A DNA stretch of 13,060 nt from an uncultured Eubacteriales bacterium (GCA_900556015.1 USNH01000004.1:1-13060), one strand, 5' to 3'; shown: positions 1-7,189, counted from the stretch's first letter. Numbers and translations: made by a program. Notes: generated by a model from the letters alone, not told the origin.

Positions 1-826
1 CGCCCAGGATCTCGTGCGTGTCGCACACGATGACAAAAGCGTCCGGGTCGATGCGCTGCACCAGCTTCTTCACCGGGATGATATACCCCCGGCTGAACGC
101 GCACATCACCACCTGCGTGGGCAGGTTCTTGTACGCACCCGTGCCCGACAGCAGCGTCACGCCCATGTCCATCTCCAGCAGCGCCTGGGTGATGTCCTCG
201 CTCCGTGCGCTGATGATAAAGGACAGCTTGGCGGCGTTGCCGCCATAGACCACCTTGTCCATCAGGAACGTCAGGATATACAGCATGGCGATGCTGTATA
301 GCACCTGCGTCAGCTGGCGGAACGTCAGCGAGTAGGTGACGATCACCACCAGATCCACCAGCAGGCACAGCTTGCCGATGGGCAGCTGCTGGAACTTCAG
401 CTTCAGCAGCCGTGCGATCAGCTCCGTGCCGCCGGTGGTCGCGCCCTGCCGCAGCATCAGCCCGATGGCCGCGCCGCACAGCACGCCGCCATAGAGCACC
501 GCCAGCACCGGCTCAAGGGGCTGGAACTGGTGTACGGCGTTGATGCCGTCGATCATCAGCGAGCTGACGGCCATGGCGTACAGCGAGCTGACGAGCACCT
601 TGCCGCCCAGCAGCTTCCACCCCAAAATAAACACAGGCACGTTCAGCACCAGCGTCACCGTGCCCACCGGCAGGGCAGGGAAGAAGACGTTCAGCACCTG
701 CGCCACGCCGGTCAGCCCGCCGATGGACATGTGCTGCGGCTGGCAGCACCAGCAAAACCCCAGCGCGTACAGGGCGCAGCTAACGGTGATCAGTGCGTAT
801 TGCTTCAGCGTGTCGGAAAAGCGCAT
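1..826 (-). CDS. YitT family membrane protein (DUF161 + DUF2179), 3' end cut by window edge
   Basis: Read from 826 to the window edge, this gives 275 residues without a stop. The N-terminal two-thirds is strongly hydrophobic, with about five or six membrane segments in residues 10-190. It contains the family hallmark RQGATTGGTELIARLL near residues 126-141. A soluble C-terminal domain follows: GVTLLSGTGAY near 222-232 and DPDAFVIV near 260-267 are typical of DUF2179. YitT proteins are usually about 280-290 residues and end soon after the EILG seen at the edge, so only a few residues should be missing. The ATG at 826 is chosen because GGGAGG lies 9 bases upstream; a nearby ATG at 831 is in another frame. 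The family is an uncharacterised integral membrane family, so no substrate can be given. It has its own promoter (858-886) and is probably transcribed apart from the DUF3137 genes before it. Confidence 0.93.
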   Translation of the reverse strand, partial: MRFSDTLKQYALITVSCALYALGFCWCCQPQHMSIGGLTGVAQVLNVFFPALPVGTVTLVLNVPVFILGWKLLGGKVLVSSLYAMAVSSLMIDGINAVHQFQPLEPVLAVLYGGVLCGAAIGLMLRQGATTGGTELIARLLKLKFQQLPIGKLCLLVDLVVIVTYSLTFRQLTQVLYSIAMLYILTFLMDKVVYGGNAAKLSFIISARSEDITQALLEMDMGVTLLSGTGAYKNLPTQVVMCAFSRGYIIPVKKLVQRIDPDAFVIVCDTHEILG

Positions 827-857
827 GGCATCGTACCTCCCGATAGTCGATACCCCC

Positions 858-886
858 ATTATAGTATCGCGGGAGGAAAAAATCAA
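858..886 (-). promoter_or_regulatory. Sigma-A-type promoter of the yitT-like gene, with overlapping dyad
   Basis: On the minus strand, TTGATT (886-881) is followed after exactly 17 bases by a perfect TATAAT (863-858). The start codon lies 31 bases further on. The -35 matches the consensus in 4 of 6 positions and the -10 in 6 of 6. An inverted repeat, CGATAC (848-853) and GTATCG (864-869) with a 10-base gap, straddles the -10 and the likely transcription start, so it may be an operator. The promoter starts 20 bases after the stop of the preceding gene, and I see no terminator between them. Confidence 0.75.
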
Positions 887-905
887 CTGCCTATCCGCGC
901 CGCTC

Positions 906-1784
906 TCACAGGGGCCGGAACGTGTCGATCACGCCCGTGAACCACTTCAGCTCCCCGGCAAACCGCTGGCGCAGCTGCTCCGGGATCTCCCGCCCCTTGC
1001 CGGTGTCGAAGAACCCGCGCCCGCTGTGTACGGCGATATACAGCTTCCCGTCCGTGTTGAGGTTGACGGCGTACTTGCCGAAGCCCGTGTCCGCCAGCCT
1101 CATGAGCCGCTCCAACCGGCTGGCGCTCAGAATACGCAGCGCCTCCGCCTCGTCGCCGCTGCTCAGATTGAACTGCCTGTCGAACGATTCGTCTCCCGTC
1201 TTGATGGTGCGGGCGTTGAGCAGCTTCTCCAGCTTGCCCCTGGGCCAGATGGTCAGCCACGTGGGGAACTCCCGGCCCAGCTCACACAGCATCCACTGCC
1301 CGGCATAGACCTCCCGCTCGTTCCGCTCCCACAGGCCCGTCTCCTCCCGCTGCACCTCGTCCACATCCGTCATGCGGACGGTGCACAGCTCCACCGTCAG
1401 ACCCTTGTACGTCCCCCGTACATACCCCTCGCCCCGGCTGTCCGTATGGGTGGGCACGGGGATGTTGGTGTCCCCCGGGCGCAGGATATGCTGCCCCGGC
1501 TCGAGCTGCACGTCCTCAAGAACGCTGCCCGCCACGCCCGGCACGATGGCCTCGAACGTCTGCCGGTCGGCCTTGCCCTTGGACTTGCCCTGCACCGTCT
1601 GCCCCAGGGCCAAAATCACGCCGCCGATGAGGATCACCACGATGTTGCCGCCCAGGATGATGCCCGCGATGGCGACCACCACGCCCACCAGCGACAGGAG
1701 CTTGCCGCCCAGCCTGCCGCCCTTGCCCTGCCGCAGTGCCTGCGCCAGCTGCTCATCCGTCACGTTGTTTTTCTGCTCTGCCAT
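906..1784 (-). CDS. DUF3137-type membrane protein (second of two)
   Basis: The product is 292 residues. A short polar N-terminus (TDEQLAQALRQG, 9-20) is followed by two hydrophobic segments near 29-45 and 48-64, then a large soluble region. This region shows the pattern I associate with DUF3137: YVRGTYKGLTVELC (121-134), VYAGQWMLCELGREF (159-173), FDRQFNLSSGDEAEALRIL (201-219) and LYIAVHSGRGFFD (248-260). The function of the family is unknown. The ATG at 1784 is preferred over in-frame upstream starts (to 1823) because AAGGAG sits 7 bases before it and the upstream starts lie inside the previous gene. The gap to the previous stop is 10 bp, so the two are surely co-transcribed. It looks like a paralogue of the gene before it, sharing the TDEQL start, the two-helix anchor and a KWFT motif near the C-terminus. 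The soluble domain's side of the membrane is not clear. Confidence 0.85.
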   Translation of the reverse strand: MAEQKNNVTDEQLAQALRQGKGGRLGGKLLSLVGVVVAIAGIILGGNIVVILIGGVILALGQTVQGKSKGKADRQTFEAIVPGVAGSVLEDVQLEPGQHILRPGDTNIPVPTHTDSRGEGYVRGTYKGLTVELCTVRMTDVDEVQREETGLWERNEREVYAGQWMLCELGREFPTWLTIWPRGKLEKLLNARTIKTGDESFDRQFNLSSGDEAEALRILSASRLERLMRLADTGFGKYAVNLNTDGKLYIAVHSGRGFFDTGKGREIPEQLRQRFAGELKWFTGVIDTFRPL

Positions 1785-1794
1785 GCTCTTCTCC

Positions 1795-2715
1795 TTATTC
1801 CGCCGCGCCATGCAGCGCGTCACTCTCCACCAGCAGATCCAGCAGCCTGCCCATGCCCGTCAGCGAGGCCGTGAACCACTTCCTTATGCCGTCGATGTCC
1901 CGCAGATCCAGCTCCTCCGGCACGCCCGCAAACACATACCGGGTGTTCAGCGCCAGTGTCAGATCGCCGTCACGGAGGCTCAGACAGCCCACCTTGCCGT
2001 TGTTGGCGAAGGCCTCCAGCTTCTGCACCAGCTCCCGCAGCTGCGGTGTTACCTGTTCGTCCACCGCCTGCCCGTCCGCTCTGCAAGCGGTGAAATGCTT
2101 TCGGAACAGGGCCGGATCGGTGATGTCGTCCTTCTTCCGCTCCCGGAACATATCCCGGATGACCATATCCAGCGCCGGGCCGCATATATCCTTGCAGCGC
2201 ACCACGATGCCCCGGAACAGCGTCTCGGTCCTCGTCATCCAGTTGTCGTTGTCCGGGCCGGATTTCTCCTCCACCGTGCGGCGCAGCGCCACATTGGCGG
2301 CGGAAAACCGCAGCCCGTTGTGTACGCCCTCGTGAAAGTCCTCCACGCTGCACTCCGTCCAGGGGACGGCCAGCAGCTCGGCGCTTTCGAGAAACGTCCG
2401 GTCGATGGGCAGCTCCGGCGCTTCCGGCTCAGGGCCGAAGGCCCGCGTCAGCTCCGTGCGGAAATACCCGCCCAGCTGCTCCCGCAGCAGCGCCTTTTTC
2501 TTCTTTTGGGCGGGCTTTGCCACCAGCAGGAACAGCGCCACGCCGGGGAACACCAGCGCGCAGATCAGCAGGGGGTCACGCCGTATGAACATCGTGACGC
2601 ACCCGGCCACCACCAGCAGCACGCCCAGCAGTATCCCGATGCTCTCTGTGGCCTGATACCGCCCCAGCTGCCGGGAGAGCTGCTCATCCGTCATTCTGTC
2701 CGCTTGCCTTGCCAT
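1795..2715 (-). CDS. Divergent DUF3137-like membrane protein (first of two)
   Basis: The product is 306 residues with the same plan as the next gene: an N-terminal MTDEQLSRQLGRY (8-20), two hydrophobic segments near 26-44 and 48-66, a lysine-rich turn (KKKK, 71-74) and a long soluble part. The soluble part keeps a recognisable but weaker DUF3137 pattern: FRGIVVRCKDI (168-178), DPALFRKHFTACRADGQAV (200-218), and a final KWFTASL (279-285). It lacks the clear IAVHSGR-type strand of its neighbour, having LTLALNTRYVF (252-262) instead. I infer a tandem duplication followed by divergence. The ATG at 2715 is chosen because GAGG lies 8 bases upstream; a GTG at 2724 and an ATG at 2694 are less well placed. 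It is the fourth gene of the five-gene run, 31 bp after the previous stop. No function is known; co-localisation with lipoproteins suggests an envelope role. Confidence 0.78.
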   Translation of the reverse strand: MARQADRMTDEQLSRQLGRYQATESIGILLGVLLVVAGCVTMFIRRDPLLICALVFPGVALFLLVAKPAQKKKKALLREQLGGYFRTELTRAFGPEPEAPELPIDRTFLESAELLAVPWTECSVEDFHEGVHNGLRFSAANVALRRTVEEKSGPDNDNWMTRTETLFRGIVVRCKDICGPALDMVIRDMFRERKKDDITDPALFRKHFTACRADGQAVDEQVTPQLRELVQKLEAFANNGKVGCLSLRDGDLTLALNTRYVFAGVPEELDLRDIDGIRKWFTASLTGMGRLLDLLVESDALHGAAE

Positions 2716-2746
2716 TTTACACACGCCTCACTTTCGCCCTGGCCGC

Positions 2747-3487
2747 TCAGTCCAGCCGCTCGTAAAATTCATACGCGCCGGAAACGCCCCAGTAGAAGCC
2801 GTCCGCTCCGGCTGTCACCAGGTTATAGGACACGTTGTCATAGACCTCCGACACGGCGGTATAGTGGCCCTGCGCCTCGTCCAGCACCTCGATCATGCCG
2901 CTGTCCATGGCGGTGCGGGTGTCGCCCTGCTGGTCATACAGCACCCAGTCGCCGTCCGTACCGATGATGATGACGCTGACCTCCGTCTCGTCACCGTCCA
3001 GATACCACGTGCCCTCAAAGCCCTCGTGGTCCATGGCGGCCTCGACGCTGCCCTCCACCTGGGACTCCTCCGGCTGGAACACGAACGCCTCCACCTCCGC
3101 GTCCCAGAACCACACCATCAGCACCCCTGCGCCGTCCAGCTCAAACAGCATGGCCACGTCGCTGTTGCCGTCACCGTTTCGATCGGCAAAGTCGATGTCC
3201 TGAAACGCTTCCCACGGGTCGCTTTCCAGTGCCACCGGGTAGTCCACATAGTCGTATACGGCATACGTCTCATCGTCATAGCAGAAAACAGCGTCATTGT
3301 CGTTGACGCACACCAGCACATATACGTCCCCGCCATCCCGGGTGATCGTGCCCTCGGCCCGCACCACGCCGGTGGTGCGCCAGTCGCCGCCCGCCAGGTC
3401 ATCCGTGCTGCCCTCCGTGCCGCCGCAGGCGGTCAGGCTCAGACACAGTGCCAGCGCCGCCAGCAGCGCAAATAGCTTCTTCCTCAT
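2747..3487 (-). CDS. Predicted lipoprotein with an FG-GAP/EF-hand-like calcium motif
   Basis: The product is 246 residues. A basic N-terminus (MRKK) and a hydrophobic stretch end in the lipobox LTAC, with the lipidated Cys at 21, so it should be exported and anchored to the outer face of the membrane. A Gly/Ser/Asp-rich linker (22-34) follows. At 102-110 the sequence DRNGDGNSD is the Asp/Asn-spaced loop seen in EF-hand and FG-GAP/VCBS calcium sites, within the context DIDFADRNGDGNSDVAMLF. The C-terminal module (about 157-244; GTWYLDG, then YDNVSY, then FYWG) recurs in the lipoprotein encoded just upstream. The ATG at 3487 is chosen because GGGAGGAG precedes it closely and it gives a proper signal peptide; an in-frame start at 3523 would add a charged extension overlapping the previous gene. 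The protein is very acidic. I do not recognise a named family. Confidence 0.82.
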   Translation of the reverse strand: MRKKLFALLAALALCLSLTACGGTEGSTDDLAGGDWRTTGVVRAEGTITRDGGDVYVLVCVNDNDAVFCYDDETYAVYDYVDYPVALESDPWEAFQDIDFADRNGDGNSDVAMLFELDGAGVLMVWFWDAEVEAFVFQPEESQVEGSVEAAMDHEGFEGTWYLDGDETEVSVIIIGTDGDWVLYDQQGDTRTAMDSGMIEVLDEAQGHYTAVSEVYDNVSYNLVTAGADGFYWGVSGAYEFYERLD

Positions 3488-3506
3488 AGCTCTCTCCTCC
3501 CGGCGG

Positions 3507-4256
3507 TCACGCCGCCTTCTCATAATAGTCGTATTCGCCGCCCCAGTACATCACACTGTTGTCAATGACGTTGAAGTCGTAGACCACGTCGTCAAACTGG
3601 TCGGAAACGGCGAAATACCGATCCAGATCCTCCTCGTCCGTCTCCAACGTGCCGCCGTCCACCATGGCGGGGTCGCCGTCACCGCCGGGACGCTCATACA
3701 GCGCCCAGCTGCCATCCGCGCTGATCTCCAGAATGCTGGCCGCGCCGGCCTCGCCGTCCAAGTACCATACGCCCGCCAGCGCCTCATAGCCGGTGTCGCC
3801 GATGTTCTCCCCCGGCGTGTCACCCAGCATCTTCTCAAATGTGCCCAGGGCTGTGACGTGCAGCGCGCCCACCGCGTCAAACCGGGCGCGGTACGCCACG
3901 CCGTCATGCTCGTTGTAGAAGTAGTCATCGTCATATTCCGGCACGTGCTGGATGAAGCCGCTGGCCGTGATCTCCTCGTCTGCGTCATACAGGGCGAAGC
4001 GCACCTCGTCGCCGCTTTCGTTGTGGGCCGCGATCAGCGTGCTGCCGTCCTCGCCGTGCCACGCGCCGCCGTAGACATAGAGGTCGGCCATCTGCTCCGA
4101 GTCCTTCACCAGTCCCTCAAAGGACTCCGGCACGTTGTAGAAATTGTCGTCGCTGCCGCCGTCACCGTTGCCGCCGTCATCGCCGCCGCAGGCGGCCAGC
4201 GTCAGGCACAGCACCAGCGCCGCCGCCAGCGCCGCGTATTTTCTCCAAAGTTTCAT
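3507..4256 (-). CDS. Predicted lipoprotein sharing a C-terminal module with its neighbour
   Basis: The product is 249 residues. The signal peptide MKLWRKY plus a hydrophobic core ends in LAAC, with the lipidated Cys at 23, followed by a Gly/Asp linker (24-37) that would hold the domain off the membrane. The middle part (about 40-150) differs from the downstream lipoprotein and lacks its calcium-type loop. The C-terminal module (about 160-247: GVWYLDG, DGSWALYE, FDDVVYDF, MYWGGEYDYYE) clearly matches that of the neighbour. The start is supported by AAAGGAG 9 bases before the ATG. The stop lies 19 bp before the next start, and the previous gene ends 31 bp before this start. It is acidic and extracytoplasmic; a partner or sensor role with the DUF3137 proteins is an inference only. 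Confidence 0.82.
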   Translation of the reverse strand: MKLWRKYAALAAALVLCLTLAACGGDDGGNGDGGSDDNFYNVPESFEGLVKDSEQMADLYVYGGAWHGEDGSTLIAAHNESGDEVRFALYDADEEITASGFIQHVPEYDDDYFYNEHDGVAYRARFDAVGALHVTALGTFEKMLGDTPGENIGDTGYEALAGVWYLDGEAGAASILEISADGSWALYERPGGDGDPAMVDGGTLETDEEDLDRYFAVSDQFDDVVYDFNVIDNSVMYWGGEYDYYEKAA

Positions 4257-4287
4257 CTTTCTTTTCTCCTTTCTCTTGCAGGGCGCG

Positions 4288-4527
4288 TCAATACGCCTGC
4301 TCCGCCATGGTCAGCAGCTCATCGTGACTCAGCTCCACGTTGCCGAAGCGGACAAAAATGCCGTTGGTCACGGCGCTGTCCCACACCTGCGGGTCGGACA
4401 GCGTGCAGAACCGCGTCTTGTCCAAATAGGGCTTCATGTCCAGGAGCAGGCGGCTGCCGGACACGAAGTCCACCTGTAAAATGTGATCCGCCAGCGGCAC
4501 GACAGCTGTCATGTACCTTCGCTCCAA
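4288..4527 (-). CDS. Small DUF2442-like protein, probable TTG start
   Basis: The product is 79 residues from a TTG at 4527, or 74 from the ATG at 4512. The TTG has AAAGGAGG eight bases upstream, while the ATG has only GAAGG three bases away; I therefore prefer TTG. The pattern HILQVDFVSGSRLLLDMKPYL near the start and FVRFGNVELSHDELL near the end resembles DUF2442, small domains sometimes found next to DUF4160 in toxin-antitoxin-like pairs. No such partner is present here. Instead the gene opens a tight run with two lipoproteins and two DUF3137 proteins. It has no signal peptide, so it should be cytoplasmic. The function is unknown and the family assignment rests on pattern only. An in-frame GTG at 4566 would start inside the hairpin stem and is unlikely. 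Confidence 0.72.
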   Translation of the reverse strand: MERRYMTAVVPLADHILQVDFVSGSRLLLDMKPYLDKTRFCTLSDPQVWDSAVTNGIFVRFGNVELSHDELLTMAEQAY

Positions 4528-4554
4528 GTCTGCGTCCTCCTTTCTCTCAGGGCA

Positions 4555-4590
4555 TAAAAGATCCACCGTACAACCATTGTACGGTGGATC
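4555..4590 (-). terminator. Hairpin terminator or attenuator after the LuxR-family gene
   Basis: A perfect 14-bp inverted repeat (4560-4573 and 4577-4590) with a 3-base loop is followed on the minus strand by TTTTA (4559-4555). It starts 25 bases after the stop of the LuxR-family gene, where a Rho-independent terminator belongs. The T run is short and the stem is only moderately GC-rich, so read-through into the five-gene run is possible. There are no T residues on the other side, so it is not bidirectional. Because I find no good promoter between here and the DUF2442 gene, it may act as an attenuator or operator. Confidence 0.65.
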
Positions 4591-4615
4591 AAACGGTATA
4601 GCTATTAACCTTTGG

Positions 4616-7093
4616 TTAGTTCTTTGCCAGCAGCTCCGTCAGCCGCGTCCGCTTCGTCCGGGTGTCGCCGTCTATGTGCAGCTTGGAGTAGATCTGGTTC
4701 ACGTACTGCTTTACGCTGCCCTCGGACAGAAACAGCCTCTCCGCGATCTCCCGGTTGCTCAACCGCTGTCCCATCAGGCATACGATGCCGTATTCCCGCT
4801 CCGTCAGCGCTGCCAGCTCCGGCGGACGGTTTTCGACAGCCAGCCGCCGCCGCGCCGCCTGTCCCAGCGCCTCGATCCGCGCCGTCAGCGGGCAGTCCTT
4901 TTGCTCCGCCAAAAGCGAGGCCAGCGCGTCATAGTTCTCCACGAAGGGCATCACAAAGCCGTCCGGCGCGGCGTCAGCCAGCGCCTCTGCCAGCCATGCG
5001 CGGGCTTCTTCGCGCTTTCCCAGCTGCGCGTAGGCCGCCGCCGTCTGAATACGCAGATGCAGCGCCACCAGCGCGTAGTGCATCCCGCCGCATACGGCCA
5101 GCAGCTCCGCGCCCCGCCCGATGACCTTGGCGTAAGCTCCCTGGGCGAGATACACCTGGTTCTCGATCATCTCCACCATGGGCCGCCCCGGCGCAAGGGT
5201 GTTGACCTCCGCCAGCCGGTGGCGTGCGAACACCTCCGGGATACGCTCCGTCTCACCCCGCACCGCGTGGCAATAGGCGCTGACACCGTTCCACAGCTGA
5301 AGCCACGATGCGTTGTGCTGCCGCAGCAGCTCCGCCCGCCGTGCTTCCGGGGTGCAGCGCAGGGCCGCGTCCGTGTGCAGCGCCAGCCGCCACGCCAAAA
5401 AGTCGCAGCACAGCGCCATGTTCACCTGTCCGTTGCCCTCGATCTGGGCGTAGGCGCTCTCCAGCGCGATGTGCGCGTCGGTGAACCGCCCCTGCATATA
5501 GGCCGCCTCCGCCGCCATGATCCGCTCCGCGCCCCGCCCGTGTCCGCCGGTGATCTTATAGTAGTGGGGCATACACTCGTCCATCTCCGCCAGCTCGCTT
5601 TCCAGCGACCCCGCCGTGCGGTGGAACATCATCAGCACCGACGGCGAGCCGAACGTCCACCCTCCGTCGCTGCGAATACTGATCGCCGGGCGCGACATCT
5701 GCGCGCTGGCGCTGCGGTGCAGCCGGCTCATGGCGCTGATGTCGTTGTAGCACAAAAAGCTCATAATGAGGTCGCACTCGCCCAGCAGGTCGCCGCGCTC
5801 CCGCTCCGGCATCTCCGGGTGTTCCTCGATGGCCGCCAGCAGCAGCGCCTTCAGCGCCATCATCCTGGGTATCTGCCGCCACGTGAACATCCGCCGCATC
5901 AGCACCAGCAGCGCCAGCGGATGCGCCTTGAGCACCCCGTCCGGGCACTCGTCCAGCGCCGCCAGCACCTCCGCCGGGTGCAGCGATGCCAGCAATATCC
6001 CCGCGTCCGCCTGCACCACCCGCAGCAGCCCCTCATAGTCTCCGCTGCGCCGATAGGCCGCCATGGCGTGCAGACACTGTCCATGCCGCTCATACCACGC
6101 GCCGCAGCGCGCCTGATAGAGCGCCCGCTTTTCCGCGCTCAGCGCCTCAAAGCACCTCTCGGCGCACTCCTTCATCATGTGATGGAAGCGATACGTCACG
6201 CCGTCCGGCAGCCGCTTCACGAAGGCGTTCTGCGCCGTCAGCGCCGCCAATATCTCCCCCGCGTCAGCGTCCCCGGTGACGAAGCGCGCCATGTCCTCGC
6301 TGAACTCGTCCGCCAGCCCCATCACCGCCAAAAACTCCCGCTGCCGCTCCGGCAGCGGATCGATCATGGCCGCCGTGAACGTGGCATAGATGTCCGACCG
6401 CCGGTCGGGCAGCGCCCCCTGCTCATGCAGCGTCCGCAGGTTCAGATACACCGCGGAGAACCACCCCTCGCTGGAGTACAGCAGCTCCTCCACCTGCGCG
6501 TCGGACAGCTCCGTGCCGCACCGATGGGCATACACCGCCAGCTCCGTGTGGTTCAGCCTCAGCTGCTCCGTGCCGATCTGATACACCCTCGCGCCCAGCC
6601 GCACCGTCTCGGCGGCGGGCAGAAAGCGATCCCGGCTGGCCACGATCAGGTGCACGTTGCCGGGCAGCCGCCCCGCCAGCGTACACAGGAACGCCGTCAC
6701 GCGCCGGTCGGTCAGCAGGTGAAAATCGTCCAAAAACAGGTAGCACGGCACATCCCCCGCCAGCTCGTGGCACAGGTCGTCCGCCAGCATACTCCTCCCA
6801 ACATCGTCCGCCGGGCAGTCGTACTCCCGCAGGAAGCCCAGCCCGGCCCGGGCAAAGGCGTCCTGCGCGCTGCGCCACAGGATGGCCAGGTTGTCGGAAT
6901 ACACGCTGATGCGGACGACCCTGGCCGTCTCCGCCCTGACACGCTCGTCCAGATACCAGCTCACCGCCGTGGTCTTCCCGTAGCCCATAGGCGCGACCAC
7001 GGTGGTCATGGCGCAGCGGGAGATAGGCCGCAGGCTCTCCTGCAGCCGCTCGGATATGTAGGTGGCGTTCAGATTCCATTTCGGCTTTGGCAT
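4616..7093 (-). CDS. LAL/MalT-like LuxR-family transcriptional regulator
   Basis: The product is 825 residues, within the usual 800-900 range of large ATP-binding LuxR (STAND-type) regulators. Near the N-terminus a Walker A motif, APMGYGKTT (34-42, Lys40), is followed by Walker B YLFLDDFH (118-125, Asp122/123) and VASRD (151-155), then LRLNHTE (178-184) and SSEGWFSAV (207-215), all typical of the MalT ATPase module. FHHMMKE (303-309) marks the winged-helix part. The middle, about 320-740, is an Ala/Leu/Glu-rich helical repeat region expected to bind the inducer. The C-terminal HTH (about 762-815) has LTEREYGIVCLM, LSNREIAERLFLSEGSVKQYV and IYSKL. ATP-dependent, ligand-triggered activation of transcription is the known family mode; the ligand and targets here are unknown. 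The ATG at 7093 has GGAGG eight bases upstream; an in-frame start at 7150 would fall around the predicted transcription start. It has its own promoter directly after hydA. Confidence 0.93.
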   Translation of the reverse strand: MPKPKWNLNATYISERLQESLRPISRCAMTTVVAPMGYGKTTAVSWYLDERVRAETARVVRISVYSDNLAILWRSAQDAFARAGLGFLREYDCPADDVGRSMLADDLCHELAGDVPCYLFLDDFHLLTDRRVTAFLCTLAGRLPGNVHLIVASRDRFLPAAETVRLGARVYQIGTEQLRLNHTELAVYAHRCGTELSDAQVEELLYSSEGWFSAVYLNLRTLHEQGALPDRRSDIYATFTAAMIDPLPERQREFLAVMGLADEFSEDMARFVTGDADAGEILAALTAQNAFVKRLPDGVTYRFHHMMKECAERCFEALSAEKRALYQARCGAWYERHGQCLHAMAAYRRSGDYEGLLRVVQADAGILLASLHPAEVLAALDECPDGVLKAHPLALLVLMRRMFTWRQIPRMMALKALLLAAIEEHPEMPERERGDLLGECDLIMSFLCYNDISAMSRLHRSASAQMSRPAISIRSDGGWTFGSPSVLMMFHRTAGSLESELAEMDECMPHYYKITGGHGRGAERIMAAEAAYMQGRFTDAHIALESAYAQIEGNGQVNMALCCDFLAWRLALHTDAALRCTPEARRAELLRQHNASWLQLWNGVSAYCHAVRGETERIPEVFARHRLAEVNTLAPGRPMVEMIENQVYLAQGAYAKVIGRGAELLAVCGGMHYALVALHLRIQTAAAYAQLGKREEARAWLAEALADAAPDGFVMPFVENYDALASLLAEQKDCPLTARIEALGQAARRRLAVENRPPELAALTEREYGIVCLMGQRLSNREIAERLFLSEGSVKQYVNQIYSKLHIDGDTRTKRTRLTELLAKN

Positions 7094-7111
7094 GGCATTC
7101 CCCTCCGATAC

Positions 7112-7146
7112 GCCGCGGCGTGTTTCTCTGTCATATCCGCCGCGGC
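7112..7146 (-). promoter_or_regulatory. GC-rich hairpin or dyad in the luxR-type gene leader
   Basis: Two 9-base arms (7112-7120 and 7138-7146) are perfect inverted copies, separated by 17 bases. Each arm contains the self-palindrome GCCGCGGC, so the element can be read either as an RNA hairpin at the very 5' end of the transcript or as two copies of a DNA-binding site. It lies between the predicted transcription start (about 7149) and the ribosome binding site (about 7102-7106). No T run follows, so a simple terminator is unlikely. Confidence 0.5.
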
Positions 7147-7155
7147 TCACCTACG

Positions 7156-7184
7156 AGTATACCGAATTTTCTCCGACGTGTAAA
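7156..7184 (-). promoter_or_regulatory. Sigma-A-type promoter of the LuxR-family gene
   Basis: On the minus strand, TTTACA (7184-7179) is followed after exactly 17 bases by TATACT (7161-7156). Each box matches the consensus in 5 of 6 positions. The -35 begins 5 bases after the hydA stop codon and the ATG of the regulator lies 62 bases beyond the -10. I see no terminator between hydA and this promoter, so the regulator may also be reached by read-through from the hydrogenase operon. Confidence 0.75.
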
Positions 7185-7189
7185 CCCTC

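Noticed and set aside
4288..4527. DUF2442 protein as half of a toxin-antitoxin pair
   Set aside because: No DUF4160 or other toxin-like gene is adjacent; the neighbours are a regulator and a lipoprotein.
4560..4590. 14-bp inverted repeat as a transposon end or MITE
   Set aside because: There is a single short hairpin, no transposase, no second copy and no target duplication; position and T run fit a terminator.
540..4601. Several long plus-strand frames (540-1874, 1372-2967, 3297-4601)
   Set aside because: They overlap each other and lie opposite genes with ribosome binding sites, signal peptides and membrane helices; no domain can be seen in them.
4511..7183. 890-residue plus-strand open frame opposite the regulator gene
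   Set aside because: It mirrors a gene with clear Walker and HTH motifs. Its product is rich in Arg, His, Gln and Pro with no recognisable domain, as expected of the antisense strand of a GC-rich gene.
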